A stretch of DNA of 64,000 bases from Liquidambar formosana (taxonomy: Eukaryota; Streptophyta; Magnoliopsida; Saxifragales; Altingiaceae): positions 34,432,687 to 34,496,686 of the forward strand of contig CM077826.1 of assembly GCA_039720395.1 (NCBI GenBank). Direction: 5' to 3'. The notes under the pieces are model-generated. The model worked only from the letters and a program-made list of their open reading frames with translations. It had not been told where the DNA came from and did not search any database. The position numbers and the translations under genes were made by a program. Below are positions 1 to 11,729 of the stretch, one piece after another (within the stretch, counting starts at the first letter, position 1; each line of letters opens with the position of its first letter).

Positions 1-205
1 GGGGATGATGAATCTGGTCACATATTAATGATAAATATTTCATAAAAAGGTAACAGATAAAACACATCCTTGGGCAGTTAAGAAGGGGAAGAGGTTTGCT
101 TTAAATAATCTTCTGGTCTTAGATTGATTTAGGCACAATGAAATAAAAATCCATATCAAAAACCACTTGATTGCAGAATCCACAAGGTTGAAACCGCCCA
201 TGGTT

Positions 206-456
206 ACCATAGATTCTAGCAAACCCTTGAGCATTCTTTCCTACTTGTTTCCTTAAAAAAAGGTTGACAAGAATAATCTCATTTTTTTTTACAATAGATT
301 CTAGCAAACCCTTGAGCATTCTTTCCTATTTTTTTCCTTAAAAAAAGGTTGACAAGAATAATCTCATTTTTTTACCATAGATTCTAGCAAACCTTGAGCA
401 TTCTTTCCTATTTTTTTTCCTTAAAAAAAGGTTGACAAGAATAATCACATTTTTTT
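206..456. repeat. Three-copy minisatellite, unit about 84 bp
   Basis: Three head-to-tail units start near 206, 291 and 374, each opening with ATAGATTCTAGCAAAC and closing with a T-run. They differ by a few substitutions and T-run lengths, so the array is fairly young. It lies on the 3' side of the visible NF-YA exons, probably in an intron. No coding potential is seen. The rest of 1-1160 is AT-rich with nothing recognisable. Confidence 0.85.
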
Positions 457-1161
457 AATGATCATTTTGCATCTATGCCTAGAAAATTTAGACTTCATAA
501 AGAAATACCTTCGGGTGAATATAATATGAAACAAGAAACTAGACTGCTATAAAAGAATTATTAGGATAATGAAAGCAGAGAAGAATAGGAACAAAAAAGG
601 TGCAAAGCAAAAAAGAATGAAACAAAAATTATAAAATGGCATAGTATTTGGTAGACCTACTTTATGAACATTGAAGAATCTGTAAGGGCGGCATTATATT
701 TATTGCACATTCACTTTAGAGAACAAAGCACATAGAGCTTAGGAAGATGCTACTTGGTGAAAAGGAAAGTCTAGAGTCTAGAATTTGGAGAATCACATTT
801 TTGTTAAGGATTGGAAATTGACCCCCATCCCCCTTCCAAATGCTAAAAGGGAAAAAAAAATTACACAATGAAAATCAGCAGAGTAAATAAAAAACAGTAA
901 ACATTGTACATTAATTAGTACATAGTTCACATTAACATTATTCCCAAATTTTTAAACATTTAAGTTGCATATGCTGTTAGGAAAAATTAAAGCTTGAAAA
1001 TGGCTCTAAATATCCTACAATAATAGTGATTGTGGCAAATAAGGAAAAAAAAATCCTTGAGGGACTACCCAACAAAAAGAAGGGGGAAAAAGGATCACCA
1101 CAAGATGCACTTACGGGACTACCCATAAAACAAAACTTAAAGGGGCAACACAAAGAGGGAA

Positions 1162-1573
1162 GCTATTGCCACCTACATAAAGTACTATGAGCCCCCCACT
1201 TAGTTTATCGTTTTTAAGGTTTTATGAAAAATATGAAAGGTTTCTATGAAAACTAGTCGCGCTGTCCACTAGAAAACATCATTTTGAACAACTTTGTAGA
1301 AGAAAAGTTCTCCAAGATCTGTCGTTTAAGTAGACTTTTTGGCCATTTACAATCTCTGTTCCATTTCTACAAAATGTTCCATGAAAAATGGCCAAAAACT
1401 CCACTTAAACATCAGATTTTGGAAAATCTTTCTTCTACAAAGTTGTTTGGAATGATGTTTTCTAGTGGACTACGTGACTAGTTTTCATAGAAACCTTTTA
1501 TATTTTTCATAAAACCTTAAAAAGTGTAAACTTGATGGGGGGGCTTAGAGTACTTGATGTGGTGGCAATAGCC
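1162..1573. mobile_element. Foldback MITE, copy 1
   Basis: The whole 0.41-kb segment is a long imperfect palindrome. The left end GCTATTGCCACC is mirrored by GGTGGCAATAGC, and the inner arms (CACTAGAAAACATCATT against AATGATGTTTTCTAGTG) pair almost to the centre near 1365. The same arms recur at 23.84-24.20 and 25.08-25.49 kb. It has no coding capacity, so it is a non-autonomous element whose transcript would fold into a long hairpin. The superfamily is not resolved because no clean target-site duplication is visible. Confidence 0.8.
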
Positions 1574-1599
1574 AAGCCCCAACACAAAAACCTCCCCTC

Positions 1600-2640
1600 A
1601 AGGTTGGTTTTTTTATAATTATTTCTTAAGTAACAATATATTAAAACAGGTCGAAGCCAAAAAAAATTACAAACTAAGGATATCTAAGCTAAATCCCCAA
1701 TTGTTACACAACAACCTATTGTCAGGGTTGTCCCTAGCCCTTTTGAAACCCATGACTCCTTCAGTTACAATGTCTACAGTAAGAGAACCAACATCTTTGA
1801 AAGAGTTAGCATTAAGTCTACTAATCCTTCTCTCCAAATGTGATACATTGTTGCAGCCCAAGAGCCAGTTTCTTGACCATCAAGCTAAAAGACGACCCCT
1901 TGAGATGGAAGGTAGCCCAATTAATTTGTTGAGCCACTGGCGAGGCTGTGTACAAATGCTACAAAGAAGGATTCTCTTCCAAATAGAAGAAGTGGAAGAA
2001 CACTCAAATAATAAGTGGTTCCTGTCTTCAATAACCCCATGGCAAAACACACAAGAGGCCGAAGCTAACATACCCCAATGAACCAACTTGTGAGTGACCA
2101 GACTATCATGGATGATAAACCATAGTATGAACCCATGCATCCTAATGGCTTTAGAAAACCATACACATTTATACCAATCAACAACAGCATTGCCACTTCT
2201 AATAGAATTCCATGTTGAAGGGATGGAAAAAGTACCAGAAGGGCAAGGGAACCAAATGATAGAATCCTTTTTAGCAAAGCATGGCAAGATATTGACGGGC
2301 ATAGTTCTTTGCAACCCAAAGAGGTCAGCTGAGATCGTTTCAGGCCAAACCAATCTGTTTTGATCGAAAATAGTGTTAACTTTACCATTCAAAGGGATGG
2401 CAGTGTCGAAAGGAACTCTACTACCCATAATCAGGAAAATAGGCCCCAAAGGATGCCAAGAATCATGCCAAAGGAAAGTGATAGAGCCATTTCCAATGAC
2501 AGATTTAATGAAGGGCTGCATCAAGTCTTTAAAAGGTTGAGGATTTTCCTCTAACACCAAGAACAGTCCAAAGGCACCTTGATGATCCAAAAGCTTTGCC
2601 CAAAAGCTTACAATGACCATTCCATGAGGCTTCTAAAATA
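1600..2640 (-). mobile_element. L1-type LINE remnant, 3' part (zf-RVT domain)
   Basis: Read on the minus strand, 2620-1880 is an open frame of 246 residues resembling the C-terminal part of plant L1-type reverse-transcriptase polyproteins. It contains a region with WHDSW and PLGPIF, then a zinc-binding reverse-transcriptase segment with the Cys/His series CVFC-x8-H-x4-C. The catalytic reverse transcriptase and endonuclease are missing, as expected for a 5'-truncated LINE. The 3' side ends in an A-rich stretch near 1610. It sits next to foldback MITE copy 1 and has the same orientation as NF-YA. Exact ends are uncertain and no convincing TSD was found. Confidence 0.75.
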
Positions 2641-2789
2641 GAACTGACCTCCCTTAAAGGTTCTACGTTAACACTGCTCTTCCTCTCAGATTTTGCAACT
2701 AATTGCACTCAAATCCCCTCCTCTTGCCTTCAAGTGGTAGAAGCATGTTACTGACTACTTAACCCCTAATCAAAGTTCATATGTACTAT

Positions 2790-3017
2790 TTATTTATTTA
2801 TTTTTATTTTTTTTTATAACGGTGGAAACATCCCATAGCAGGGCCTTCGGACCCACCCATGGAACTTAAACCCCTAGGGAGACGAGCGCAGCAACCCACC
2901 GCCACAGCCCTCTACCTAAATCTTGGGTTGTCCTAGTGGGGAATCAAACCCGTGACCATACGCCTAACCACACAATCACAAATTCGCCCTTACCAACTAG
3001 GCTACCCAAGGGTGGGT
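2790..3017 (-). mobile_element. tRNA-derived SINE with 18-bp TSD
   Basis: On the minus strand the element begins with a tRNA-like head. An A-box-like TAGCCTAGTTGG is followed about 40 bp later by a B-box-like GGTTTGATTCC, then an unrelated body and an A-rich tail (T-rich on the plus strand at 2790-2817). The flanks AAAGTTCATATGTACTAT (2772-2789) and AAAGTTCGTATGTACTAT (3018-3035) are an 18-bp duplication with one mismatch, which fixes both ends. It would have been Pol III transcribed and mobilised by LINE machinery. Confidence 0.85.
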
Positions 3018-3643
3018 AAAAGTTCGTATGTACTATGATGAGAGTAAAATAGTCATTAGATACTTTTACCACAAGAAAAGTCGAATGAGTAAAGGAAAAT
3101 GTCAGTACAATCAAGGGAGATTAGTGGTCTTTCAAAACCTATAATTGGGGTTACGGCTAATTTTAGAAAATAAAAGCCAGTAAAATTTCCTGTAAGTTTT
3201 CCTTAACAAAAAGCATAATTAAAGGGAAAATAAGAAAAAGAAAATTCACAGTTTGATGCACGAACCCATAGTGAAAAACTGGAATTTGGGAATTGTTGGA
3301 AATGATCTATATTTAAGAATAAAAGGAAAAAATTATTATTATAAATTTTAAAAAGCCAATGTTAAAGACAAGGTCCAATAAAGATTTTCATAAAACATTA
3401 ATTCATGTGATTAAAAATAAAAGTGAAAATAATTTAAGTTTCCATTTAGTAATAATTCAGAATAGTTAGCATCTGTTGCCAGAAATTGACAACTTAAAAG
3501 ATAAATATTAGTAATTAAGAAAGAAAAAAACCACCAAACTCTATTCTTTGAGTTCTATTCTATAATGGGCATGACTAGATAGATAACAAGGATGTATCCA
3601 AAAAACAATACAAAACCAGGAGTGTACATTATATGTTACTTAC

Positions 3644-5890
3644 CAAAGCCTGTGGCCCATTAGTAGCAGCTAGTAAGCCACCAACATACGGATCAGCATA
3701 ATGGAGGGGAATGCAAGCCTGAAATAAAACAATAAAGGAAAAAATTAGATCCGAATTTACCATCACAACCAGAAAACCACAAGCAAGAATCAACTTACAA
3801 TTTTTTTTTTTTTTTGGTTTAATTTTTTATATAAAAAGAATTGACTTACAATTGGTTGGCTATAATTAACTAGTGAAGGAGAGAAAACAAAATCCTCAGT
3901 TCCCATTGATGATGCTGATTTAATGTAACCCCCCACAGGCTTTCCATGAATTTCATTATATCCTGACAAGTGGAAGAACAGCTAACTTAGATATTATGCG
4001 AGCACAGCAACAAGAAAAGCACGATAAGCCTGTTAATTCAAGGTGAAAATTCTATTCATTGTTGGATGGTAAATGACTTAAGGACCTTTAGATGTTTGAC
4101 CTTAGGTGGTTATTGTTGGGTGGTTGTCATGAATTCACCCAGATTCTTGATTATCCATTTATGACCTGAAAATGGGCAACCGATTTGTTTTGGATGGGTT
4201 TTACCCAATATGCATACGCATATAGTAAGTTGTGCATACACACATCCCATTGTGCGCACACACGTTCACTTAGTCTCGTTTTGTAACCCATAAATGTAAG
4301 GGTTTTATATTTTTGAGGATGTGAGAGACAGAGCCTAGTTGACCTTGAGAGTGATGCTTTTGGGTGTAACATGGGATTTCAGATTTGTGAGTTTTCTCTT
4401 CTAAGTTCTAACCCTCTTAGATACACAGTCAATTAGTCATCACTGCCCGTGGGCATAGGCATATTGCCAAACCACATAGACTTTGTGTCTTTTCTTTGGG
4501 TGTTGTTTTATTTTCTGCTCTGAATTTGATTTATTTGTTTTGTTTTAACGCTTCTGCACAACAGTTAGTCTCTGTTTGACCTTAATTAATCTTGTTTTTA
4601 ATGAGCAAACTTGATTTGGGATTCGGTTTGTCATATTTATTCTAATTTGATCCTGAAAGTTGAAAAGGTTTTTTTTTTTATTTTTTCGAACACCTCTACT
4701 TCAAATGGTCATAACTTCCTCTAGAAAATTCAGATTGACAAACCAAATGTGGCATTGGATTCTAGATGAAAAAAATCTTTAGAAACTGTGTTTTGACATC
4801 CGGTTGATAATCAATCAAACAGTTCCAAAATCATTTGATCAATCAAGTGGTTGCAAGTTAGGTTTGTTTACATATAGCATAACCACCGTTTAAACACTTG
4901 AACCATTGATGGAATGAAGTGCGATAGAAAGCATTGTCCTTATCTGTTTTGATTTCTATTTTGCTCCAATCTTTTCCTAATTGATTAGGGTTTTCCTAAA
5001 TTTATAAAAAGAGTTACATAGCCTCAGATTGAACGAGGATACCTCTCTTGAACTTCGGAGTTATATTTTATAGAGAAAAATTATTTTCTAGAAAATCAAA
5101 AGTTAAGGTTTTATGAGATCTTCATAAAATAACTTTTGAATCAGTTTCTTCTAGACTTAGAAACCACGCACCTTTTTGTCTTAACACAAATGTTAAGCAA
5201 GTGGGTATATTTTTCCAGTTTGTGAGAAAACTTGCTCCTAGAAGATTAAAATACCTTAGGGCTTGATGAAGATTTTCTTCTAGGTTTAGTTTAGAACCAC
5301 AAACCTTTGTTTCTCACAAAAGTTAAAAGGTGTAAGTATTGCTACTGCATTATCTTTTCGAGCTTGGAATTAGCTTGAATGGATAGAGTGCCTGGAGAAG
5401 TTGTCAGAGGTAATCTAAAGTCACATGGTGTTTACAGGTTGCAGCTGTAGGACTAAACATGCAGTTTACAAGACGGAATTGCCAATGACGGTACCCAACC
5501 CAGTAAAAGTCCCAAGTCTCTATGGGTGTCTTTGAGAGTTCTCGTAAATATTTTCATTAGTGCATTCAAAAAGCCAATAAAACCATAGAGAGCAATATGA
5601 TTACCTGATTGTGCTGAAAATATGCTTTTCCCATAAGGGTTGCTCCCTCCAATACTAGCCAAAGCAGGATAAGATTGACAAGTTGATTGGGTTGAGGATG
5701 AATCCTGATCTTGGGATTTACAACCCAGTTGCTTGGGCAGAGTTCCTACCTTCAAGCTTAAAGTTTTGGACAATGACGATGGTTGAACATGTGGATCAGT
5801 AGAACTCCACCAGGATGGGCAACCGACGACACCTGGGGACTTGGAATGGGTTGAACCTAGTTCAGAATCTTTCTCACACAAGTCTTGCAT
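3644..5890 (-). CDS. NF-YA: NF-YA transcription factor subunit (5' exons only; partial)
   Basis: NF-YA is the CCAAT-binding, sequence-specific subunit of the nuclear NF-Y trimer (NF-YA/B/C). Three coding exons join in phase: 5890-5605 (ATG start; 95 codons plus 1 nt), 3962-3850 and 3718-3644, each with GT/AG borders, giving 158 residues so far. Family hallmarks are the tryptophan pair near residues 27-28 followed by a Ser/Thr-rich region, a Gln/Ser-rich stretch (residues 60-75), and in exon 3 the segment HYADPYVGG...NGPQAL, which in plant NF-YA proteins lies just before the conserved core. The NF-YB/C-interaction and DNA-binding core was not found in 1-3643. It is either beyond the left edge after an intron of more than 3.6 kb or lost. 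The last visible donor (GTAAGT at 3643) is intact. A miR169 site, common in NF-YA 3' UTRs, would also be off-window. Confidence 0.85.
3963..5604 (-). other. NF-YA intron with unresolved retroelement-like sequence
   Basis: This 1.64-kb intron is T-rich on the plus strand. It includes LTR-like text: a TATA-like ATTTATAAAAAG near 4998, and CTTTGGGTGTTG followed by T-rich sequence near 4495, but no target-site duplication could be placed. No open frame of note is present. Calling it retroelement-derived is inference. Confidence 0.35.
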
Positions 5891-7391
5891 GGCTCTGGCT
5901 TATAACCGACTCTTTTTACAGTGCCTCCGAATTGTTGTATAAGAATATGATCTTGCTCACAATTTCTTTTGCTACTTAACAGCAACCTGACATCTAACTA
6001 AATATTTGCTGCCACAATGTTGTCAAATATTCAATTACAAACAACAAATGGTTACTTAGGCAATACAATTTAAAGAAGGGGACTGCTATAGCAGTAAGTG
6101 TAAAATTGAATGAACAAAGGAGACAGCTAAGAATTAACATGGATGTGACGCTGAGCAGGCCCCTAGAAAAATAATCCAATCAACAAGATGTAACTGCAGC
6201 AACCTAATCAGTGATTTAAACGTAAATGATTTAATAATTAAAATATTTTCCTTATTAACAAAGTATACTACTTGAAAAGATCTTTAAGAGCCTCCTATGA
6301 GCTTCAAAATATCATCGAAATGCAAGGAATTTTCCAAAGATGGGATAGTTGTCTCCTGAAAATAATTATACAAAGACCATAAAGAATTGATCTTGAATAG
6401 TTCCTGCATTAGATGGCTCCAATGAAAACTCCACTACCATGATTGGTCATTCATTATCTCTTCATTATCTCTAGGCTTACTTTAGGCTTCTTTTTCTCCC
6501 TAAACATTAAGTATTAGCTTCATACCATTTAGAAAAACTAACAGTATGAGAACATAAATGCCATTGACGACTGCACATCTCCATGCCATCAATTAGGAAA
6601 AGCTAAATCATTCCCACTTTCCCAGAAACCAACTAATCTTCGACAAAATAGATCAATGACATTTGGGAACTTAAAAAGTTCCTTTTACAATATCACTCTC
6701 TTAAAACCAATTTACTATGCTGAATTCCACTCTACTACAATTTAGAAGTTCAATTCCATGACCTTCTCCCAAACAAAGAATTAAAATTTCCTCTTCATTA
6801 TAGAAATCTTTCCCAACCTAATGATATTGTGTAGAGCATACAATCCTGGCACTGTTATCCACAGAATGCTAATGGGAGTACAAATGTCATATAGAAATTG
6901 AATGAATCCATAGGATTAAAATGAGATTTGTTAGGAAATTTGTTTATGTATTGGCAAATTCATGAGGCAAAAGTGTCTAGTGTCAGGGTTGGTTCTAAGT
7001 CACTACTCCAAGCTTCAGTGTCAAAGAAATAAAGATTTCATTGCGTTCTTATGTCATCAAGAGGATCACTTTAGGATTTCGAATTCTCACAATTAGGTTG
7101 GTAAGTGACCTATATACCTTATGATTTATGTGGTAATTCTAGTTAGAATAATTAATTTGATTAGTTTAATCCTTAACTTGGGTTTTCATATCGCAGAAAT
7201 GATTCGGAATTGATTTAGAAACATGTTGGAAGAATTTTCAAAATCACAGCATGCAGATCAGTCCATGGCCTTGAGGCAAATCTATCCGTTTGGGTTTTTC
7301 AAATCAATCTGTGTCACATACTGATCGATCCATGCTAATCAATTTCTACTTTGATTTTCTCGTATTTAATTCTTTCAAATCATATATATAC
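5891..7391. other. NF-YA upstream/leader region, no gene recognised
   Basis: This stretch precedes the NF-YA start on the minus strand and presumably holds a 5' leader intron, as in many plant NF-YA genes. No coding exon, RNA gene or delimited element was recognised. The segment around 6900-7390 has retrotransposon-like texture and hosts the solo LTR that follows. Confidence 0.4.
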
Positions 7392-8001
7392 TGATGTAGA
7401 ACAGATTGCAGAAGAATTCCTAGCATGGAGGGACCTCCAAAAACAAAATCAGAAAAAGCACTAGTAGGGAGAGAAAGGTCAAACGTCAAAATTGCGTGAA
7501 ATTCGGTGGGTGACTTGGAATCGATGTGCTGTTCAATACTCCTCGACTTCAGCTAGGACCTATGCTGCTTTCCCAGCAAATTCCTTCGTTTTGACCTTCA
7601 AAAGCGCGTTTTTCCAATTTTTGGTAATAATGTGCTGCTTAATTTCGAGAGCTGTAGTTGCTGTTTGGAGTTGTCCTTTTACCAAATTGCTACTTAAGTT
7701 TAGGGCTTTTGATTTATGTTTTTAATTAGAATTTTTCTATTTTTGGAAATTTTAGTATTTTTCCTTATTTTAGTTATTTCTTTCCTAAAGTTATAGTTCT
7801 AGTCGAATTAGGTTTTGCATCCTATATAAAGGCTATTTCTTTTTATTGTAAGGTTAACTTTCATTCAATAAAGAATTTTCTTTTTGAGATCTTATTCTCT
7901 GAGCTCGTGGATTCGAGTGTGTTACTCTTTTGTTTGTGGATTCGAACGATTTTCCAAGAAGCAGGCAATGCCCTACTTCTTCATAAGCTTCCGCTACATC
8001 A
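7392..8001 (+). mobile_element. Solo LTR, 610 bp, copia-like, TSD TATAC
   Basis: The element starts TGATGTAG and ends CTACATCA, an 8-bp inverted terminus with TG...CA ends. It is flanked by a perfect 5-bp duplication TATAC (7387-7391 and 8002-8006). Internally there is a TATA box (CCTATATAAAGG, about 7821) and a downstream AATAAAG (about 7868), giving the U3-R-U5 order on the plus strand. No internal domain or second LTR is present, so it is a solo LTR left by recombination between the two LTRs of a full element. Confidence 0.85.
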
Positions 8002-9640
8002 TATACTTTCTTTCATCCAAAAATAAACTCTAGAGAGAAAACCAAAGCCAACAAGTTCACATTGGAGATTTATATTTGTTTTCTTCTCTGTCCTTAATCG
8101 AATCATTCTTTGGTTTTGATTCAAAGTTGATTTTTTTATTTATATTGGAAAATAATTTGAAGCATTTGATATGTTTTTAAAATCATATTGCAGATTATAG
8201 AATGCATAAACCATAGAGATATTGAATGTTTACAAGCCACTGTTTGTTTTTAAATTTTACAAGCCTTTGTAAGTGAGCATAAGGATACCATGGTCAATGA
8301 TGAGGGACTGGAACTTGTGTGAGGCTCTGAAGCTCTGGGTCGGCTTTAGTCTTCAATGGATTCCCTAGACAGTGTATCATGTATTTCGACATGAAGTGAT
8401 CTACATTCAGTAGTGGGAAGTGAACTATGGAGGGGTATAGGGACTGTACCAGTGTTTGCAAGACAACGTGGACAATAGCTGAGGTGCGTGGATTCATGTC
8501 TGTCAGTTTTATATTTGTTGAGTCGTGTAACATTTAATAGTGTATTAGGTTGCCACACTGAATTCCATGGTTTTTCTCAGAAGGGTTTTTCACGCAAAAA
8601 ATTGCGTGCATCTGTGTGTTTAGATCATTGTTTGTGAACCTCATTAATTGGTCTAGATAATATATATCTCTGATATATTTTTCTAAATTGGTAAATGGAG
8701 TTCACATTTTTATGCAGTGCTTAATTTGTGTTTTAGCAAAAGCCTGCACAGCATTAGCTATTTTAGGTTGTTCTCTCACCATTGTTTGAATGGGTGGGAA
8801 GAATTTTAGTTGTACTAATTTTTAATTGATAAGATTTTTACATCAGACCTATCCACCCCCATCTAGGTCTTGTGAATTCATAACCTTGGAATTTCAAGAT
8901 CATTGTGATTTCTGTAGCATTTGCTTTCTTTTTTTTCCTTTTTCTCTTAAAGCATTTAAATAAGCACATTTTTTGGCGATTCTGGTGATATCCCTACTTA
9001 TACTAACAACTTGCATATTAAATCTCCAAGTAAAACACAATGGATAAAATCAAATTTCATGGAACATCCAAACACACTCTGCGTCTCCTTCAATCCTAAG
9101 CTCAAATCGAATGGTGAACTTCAGGGAAAAACCCCACATTTTCAACTGCTTTTCAATACACAAAATAAGCTCTTACAGAAACTACGTTTTACAAGACTCC
9201 ACATCGCTACTCGGCAAACCTAGTGGAAGCTTACTCAATGATGAAGATTAACAGTGGATGTACCAAAAAAAAAAAAAAAAAACAAAAAAGATTAACCAGG
9301 GGATGTTTTGCTCCATGACATAAAATTCAATCAACCGTGAATCATTCAACATCAGGTCAAAAGTACACGAATCATCCCTAAAATTCATATCCTTATTACT
9401 CATGAAAATAAAAATAAATAAATAAATAACAATAACCAAACGCAAAGGGGGTAAAATTTCGAATAAATCTTTCAAAAAAAAAAAAAAAAACTGGCATTTC
9501 AATAAATAAATTAAAATAAAATAAAGCTGATGATGCCCAATATGGAAACCATTTCTTACATGCAATACCCAAATGGGCAAAAGCAATATCTCAAAAAAAG
9601 GAAAAAATAGAAAATAATGAATACCCAAAATAACAAAAAT
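8002..9640. other. Repeat-like intergenic stretch, no gene
   Basis: Short poly-A and poly-T runs (about 9265 and 9475) and AT-rich sequence. No exon, RNA gene or delimited element was recognised. Short open frames here have no family features. Confidence 0.4.
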
Positions 9641-10001
9641 TCAAAAACTAACATCACAAACAACTCCCACCCAAAACTCCAAGACCCATCTTTCCCAAAA
9701 CACTAAAACAAGCGTCGCATACAACTATTACCCCAAGACTCAAAAAGGTTCTTCACTTCAACACCATCAACAACAATTTTCAACATCCAAATGCTAACAT
9801 AAATAAGACTAATTAACCACTGTATAATAAGAAGAAGATTAGACAGAGCCAGAGAGGGTGAAGGAAAGAAAAATATAAAAGGGCAAGAAGAGAGAGAGCA
9901 CCTTTGGGATTTGATAAAAGTGAAGAGAAAGAAGAAGTGGACAGTGTCTGCTGTAGGAATGGAGTCGGGCATGTTTCCTTTCTTCAAACCCCACAATCAC
10001 A

Positions 10002-10039
<38 letters not shown>

Positions 10040-10090
10040 ATCTTCTTGGCTTTGCTGCTAAGTCTTCTGCTGCTTCCCTATCCCCATAAC
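9640..10090 (-). promoter_or_regulatory. Candidate NF-YA first leader exon/promoter
   Basis: On the minus strand this segment carries a (GA)n tract (10034-9998), then CT-rich leader-like sequence and TATA-like ATATAAAAGGGC near 9875 on the plus strand. It is the only leader-like stretch upstream of the NF-YA start, and plant NF-YA genes often have a 5' UTR intron of several hundred bases to a few kb. The assignment is inference. Confidence 0.2.
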
Positions 10091-10188
10091 TGTAACGACG
10101 GCTACTTGCTTCCCTTCCTTCCACATCATTTACTCTCACATTTACACCACCACTACCACCACCTTCTCCTTTAGATTTATTTATTTAT

Positions 10189-11680
10189 GGGTAAAATACA
10201 TTTAGACCCCCTCTATTTACTGACTAATACACTGACCCCCCTATACTTTCTGAAATTACACTGTCCTCCCTTGTCAGAACGGCTAAAGTTGACGGATTAA
10301 CGGAAACATGAAATGACAATTTTACCCTTTAGTAAAACACAGCGTTTTGCACATTTTTTCGTACGGTGAACAAATCCTACCATTTTTTTCCAATAAAAAA
10401 ACCCCAAAGGGCAGATTGAAAGAAATTGAAAAAAAAAAAAAAAAATGCACGAAGAAGATGAAGAAGAAGCAGCAGCAGCAGCACCCATGGCTGCCGCCGG
10501 CGATGTCCCACCATCGCAGCAAACCCCGTTCACCTCGCCGCGCCGTCGCCATCACCGTCGCGTTTGGCATCGTGGTGCAGAGGGAGGGTGGGTGGGATGG
10601 GGGTTTGCTACTGGAGCACCCCATAACCAGATCTGCTCCATGAAGAGCATCGGCGGGAGCCCGCCGCGATCTCCTTCTCCCTCTCGTCTCCCTCTCGTCT
10701 CGTCTCCCCGCCGCGAGCATCCCCTTCACCGACGAGACTTCGACGCACGGACAAACCCAAAAAATGCTCGCCGGAAAAATGGAGGCTTCAACGCCGGAAA
10801 AAATGGTGGCTGTGACGCCGGAAAAAAGCTCGCCGTGCCTCCCCCCACTGCCATCACCGAAAAATGGAGGCTTCAACGCCGGAAAAAATGGTGGCTGTGA
10901 CGCCGGAAAAAAGCTCGCCGTGCCTCCCCTGTTCAAACCCCTCCCCATCAGCCCCCTCACCGTGACCCTTCACCCTCCCCATCAGCCCCCTCACCGTGAC
11001 CCTTCACCTCTCGTCACTCCCCCTTGACAGCAAACCCAAACCCAAACCCATTTTTTGAAAAAAACCCATTTTTTATAACAACCTAGATCTTTCCTTGTTT
11101 AAAAACCCAGATTGAAGTTGGGGTCTTTGCCATAGCTGTCGCCGGCGTTGGTTTTGGGTGAGGCAGATCCGGTGAAGCGCAAACCAGTTCCCTACCGCCG
11201 GTGAACTTGGCTGCTGCTTCTTCTCTTCTTCTTCTTCGTGCTTTTTTTTTTTTAAAATTTTTAAACTGCTCCTTTTTGTTGAATCTGCTCCTCTTTTTTT
11301 TTTGGCTATAAAGATCCAATGGCTGAGGACAAGCAGGTTGAGAAAACCCCAAATGGTAGTTCAACAGCGTTAACCTCGCCGGAAACCCAATTTTGGGTTT
11401 TGGGCGAAACCCATACGAAACCCAAAATTGGGTGAAGCAGCAGCAGCTCCTCTCCACGCCAAACGCTGCGTTTTGGCTGCACTAAGGTCAAAATGGGTAT
11501 TTTGAGCCCATATTTTCATGACGTCAGCAATCAATGCTAACGGCGCTCAACGGCGGGTTGACGGATGGGTCTAAGTGTAGATTATTTTCCAAAGTAGGGG
11601 AGGGCAGTGTAATTTCAGAAAGTATAGGGGGTGTCAGTGTAATAGTCAGTAAACACAAGGGGTGTAAATGTATTTTACCC
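10189..11680. mobile_element. Mutator-like element, Pack-MULE-like, 1492 bp
   Basis: The inverted termini are about 85 bp. The left end starts GGGTAAAATACATTTAGACC and the right end is the reverse complement of GGGTAAAATACATTTACACC, with matches continuing through CTATACTTTCTGAAATTACA. Flanks TTTATTTAT (10180-10188) and TTTATGTAT (11681-11689) form a 9-bp duplication with one mismatch, the length typical of Mutator superfamily insertions. No transposase is visible. The interior (10480-11480) is strikingly GC-rich, with codon-like GCCGCCGGCG text, unlike the AT-rich surroundings. This is the signature expected of a Pack-MULE carrying captured gene pieces, though the source genes are not recognised. 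Confidence 0.8.
10770..11010 (+). repeat. Tandem duplications inside the MULE
   Basis: A unit containing GGAGGCTTCAACGCCGG recurs with an 85-bp period (10781 and 10866). Just downstream, CTCCCCATCAGCCCCCTCAC recurs with a period of about 34 bp (10941 and 10975). Both arrays lie in the GC-rich cargo, so the duplications arose inside the captured DNA or at capture. Confidence 0.8.
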
Positions 11681-11698
11681 TTTATGTATTTATATTAC

Positions 11699-11729
<31 letters not shown>

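Noticed and set aside
1..3640. Search for the NF-YA DNA-binding core exon
   Set aside because: No minus-strand segment encoding the conserved core was seen, so no exon was called and the gene was left partial.
9904..10174. Basic N-terminus (MIKVKRKKKW) suggestive of a small plus-strand gene
   Set aside because: Most of the frame is Ser/Leu from the (CT)n microsatellite, with no conserved domain and no intron or promoter signal.
10322..11027. Several overlapping ORFs of 78-212 codons on both strands
   Set aside because: They lie in the GC-rich MULE interior, where stops are rare by composition, and show no domain. They were not annotated as genes.
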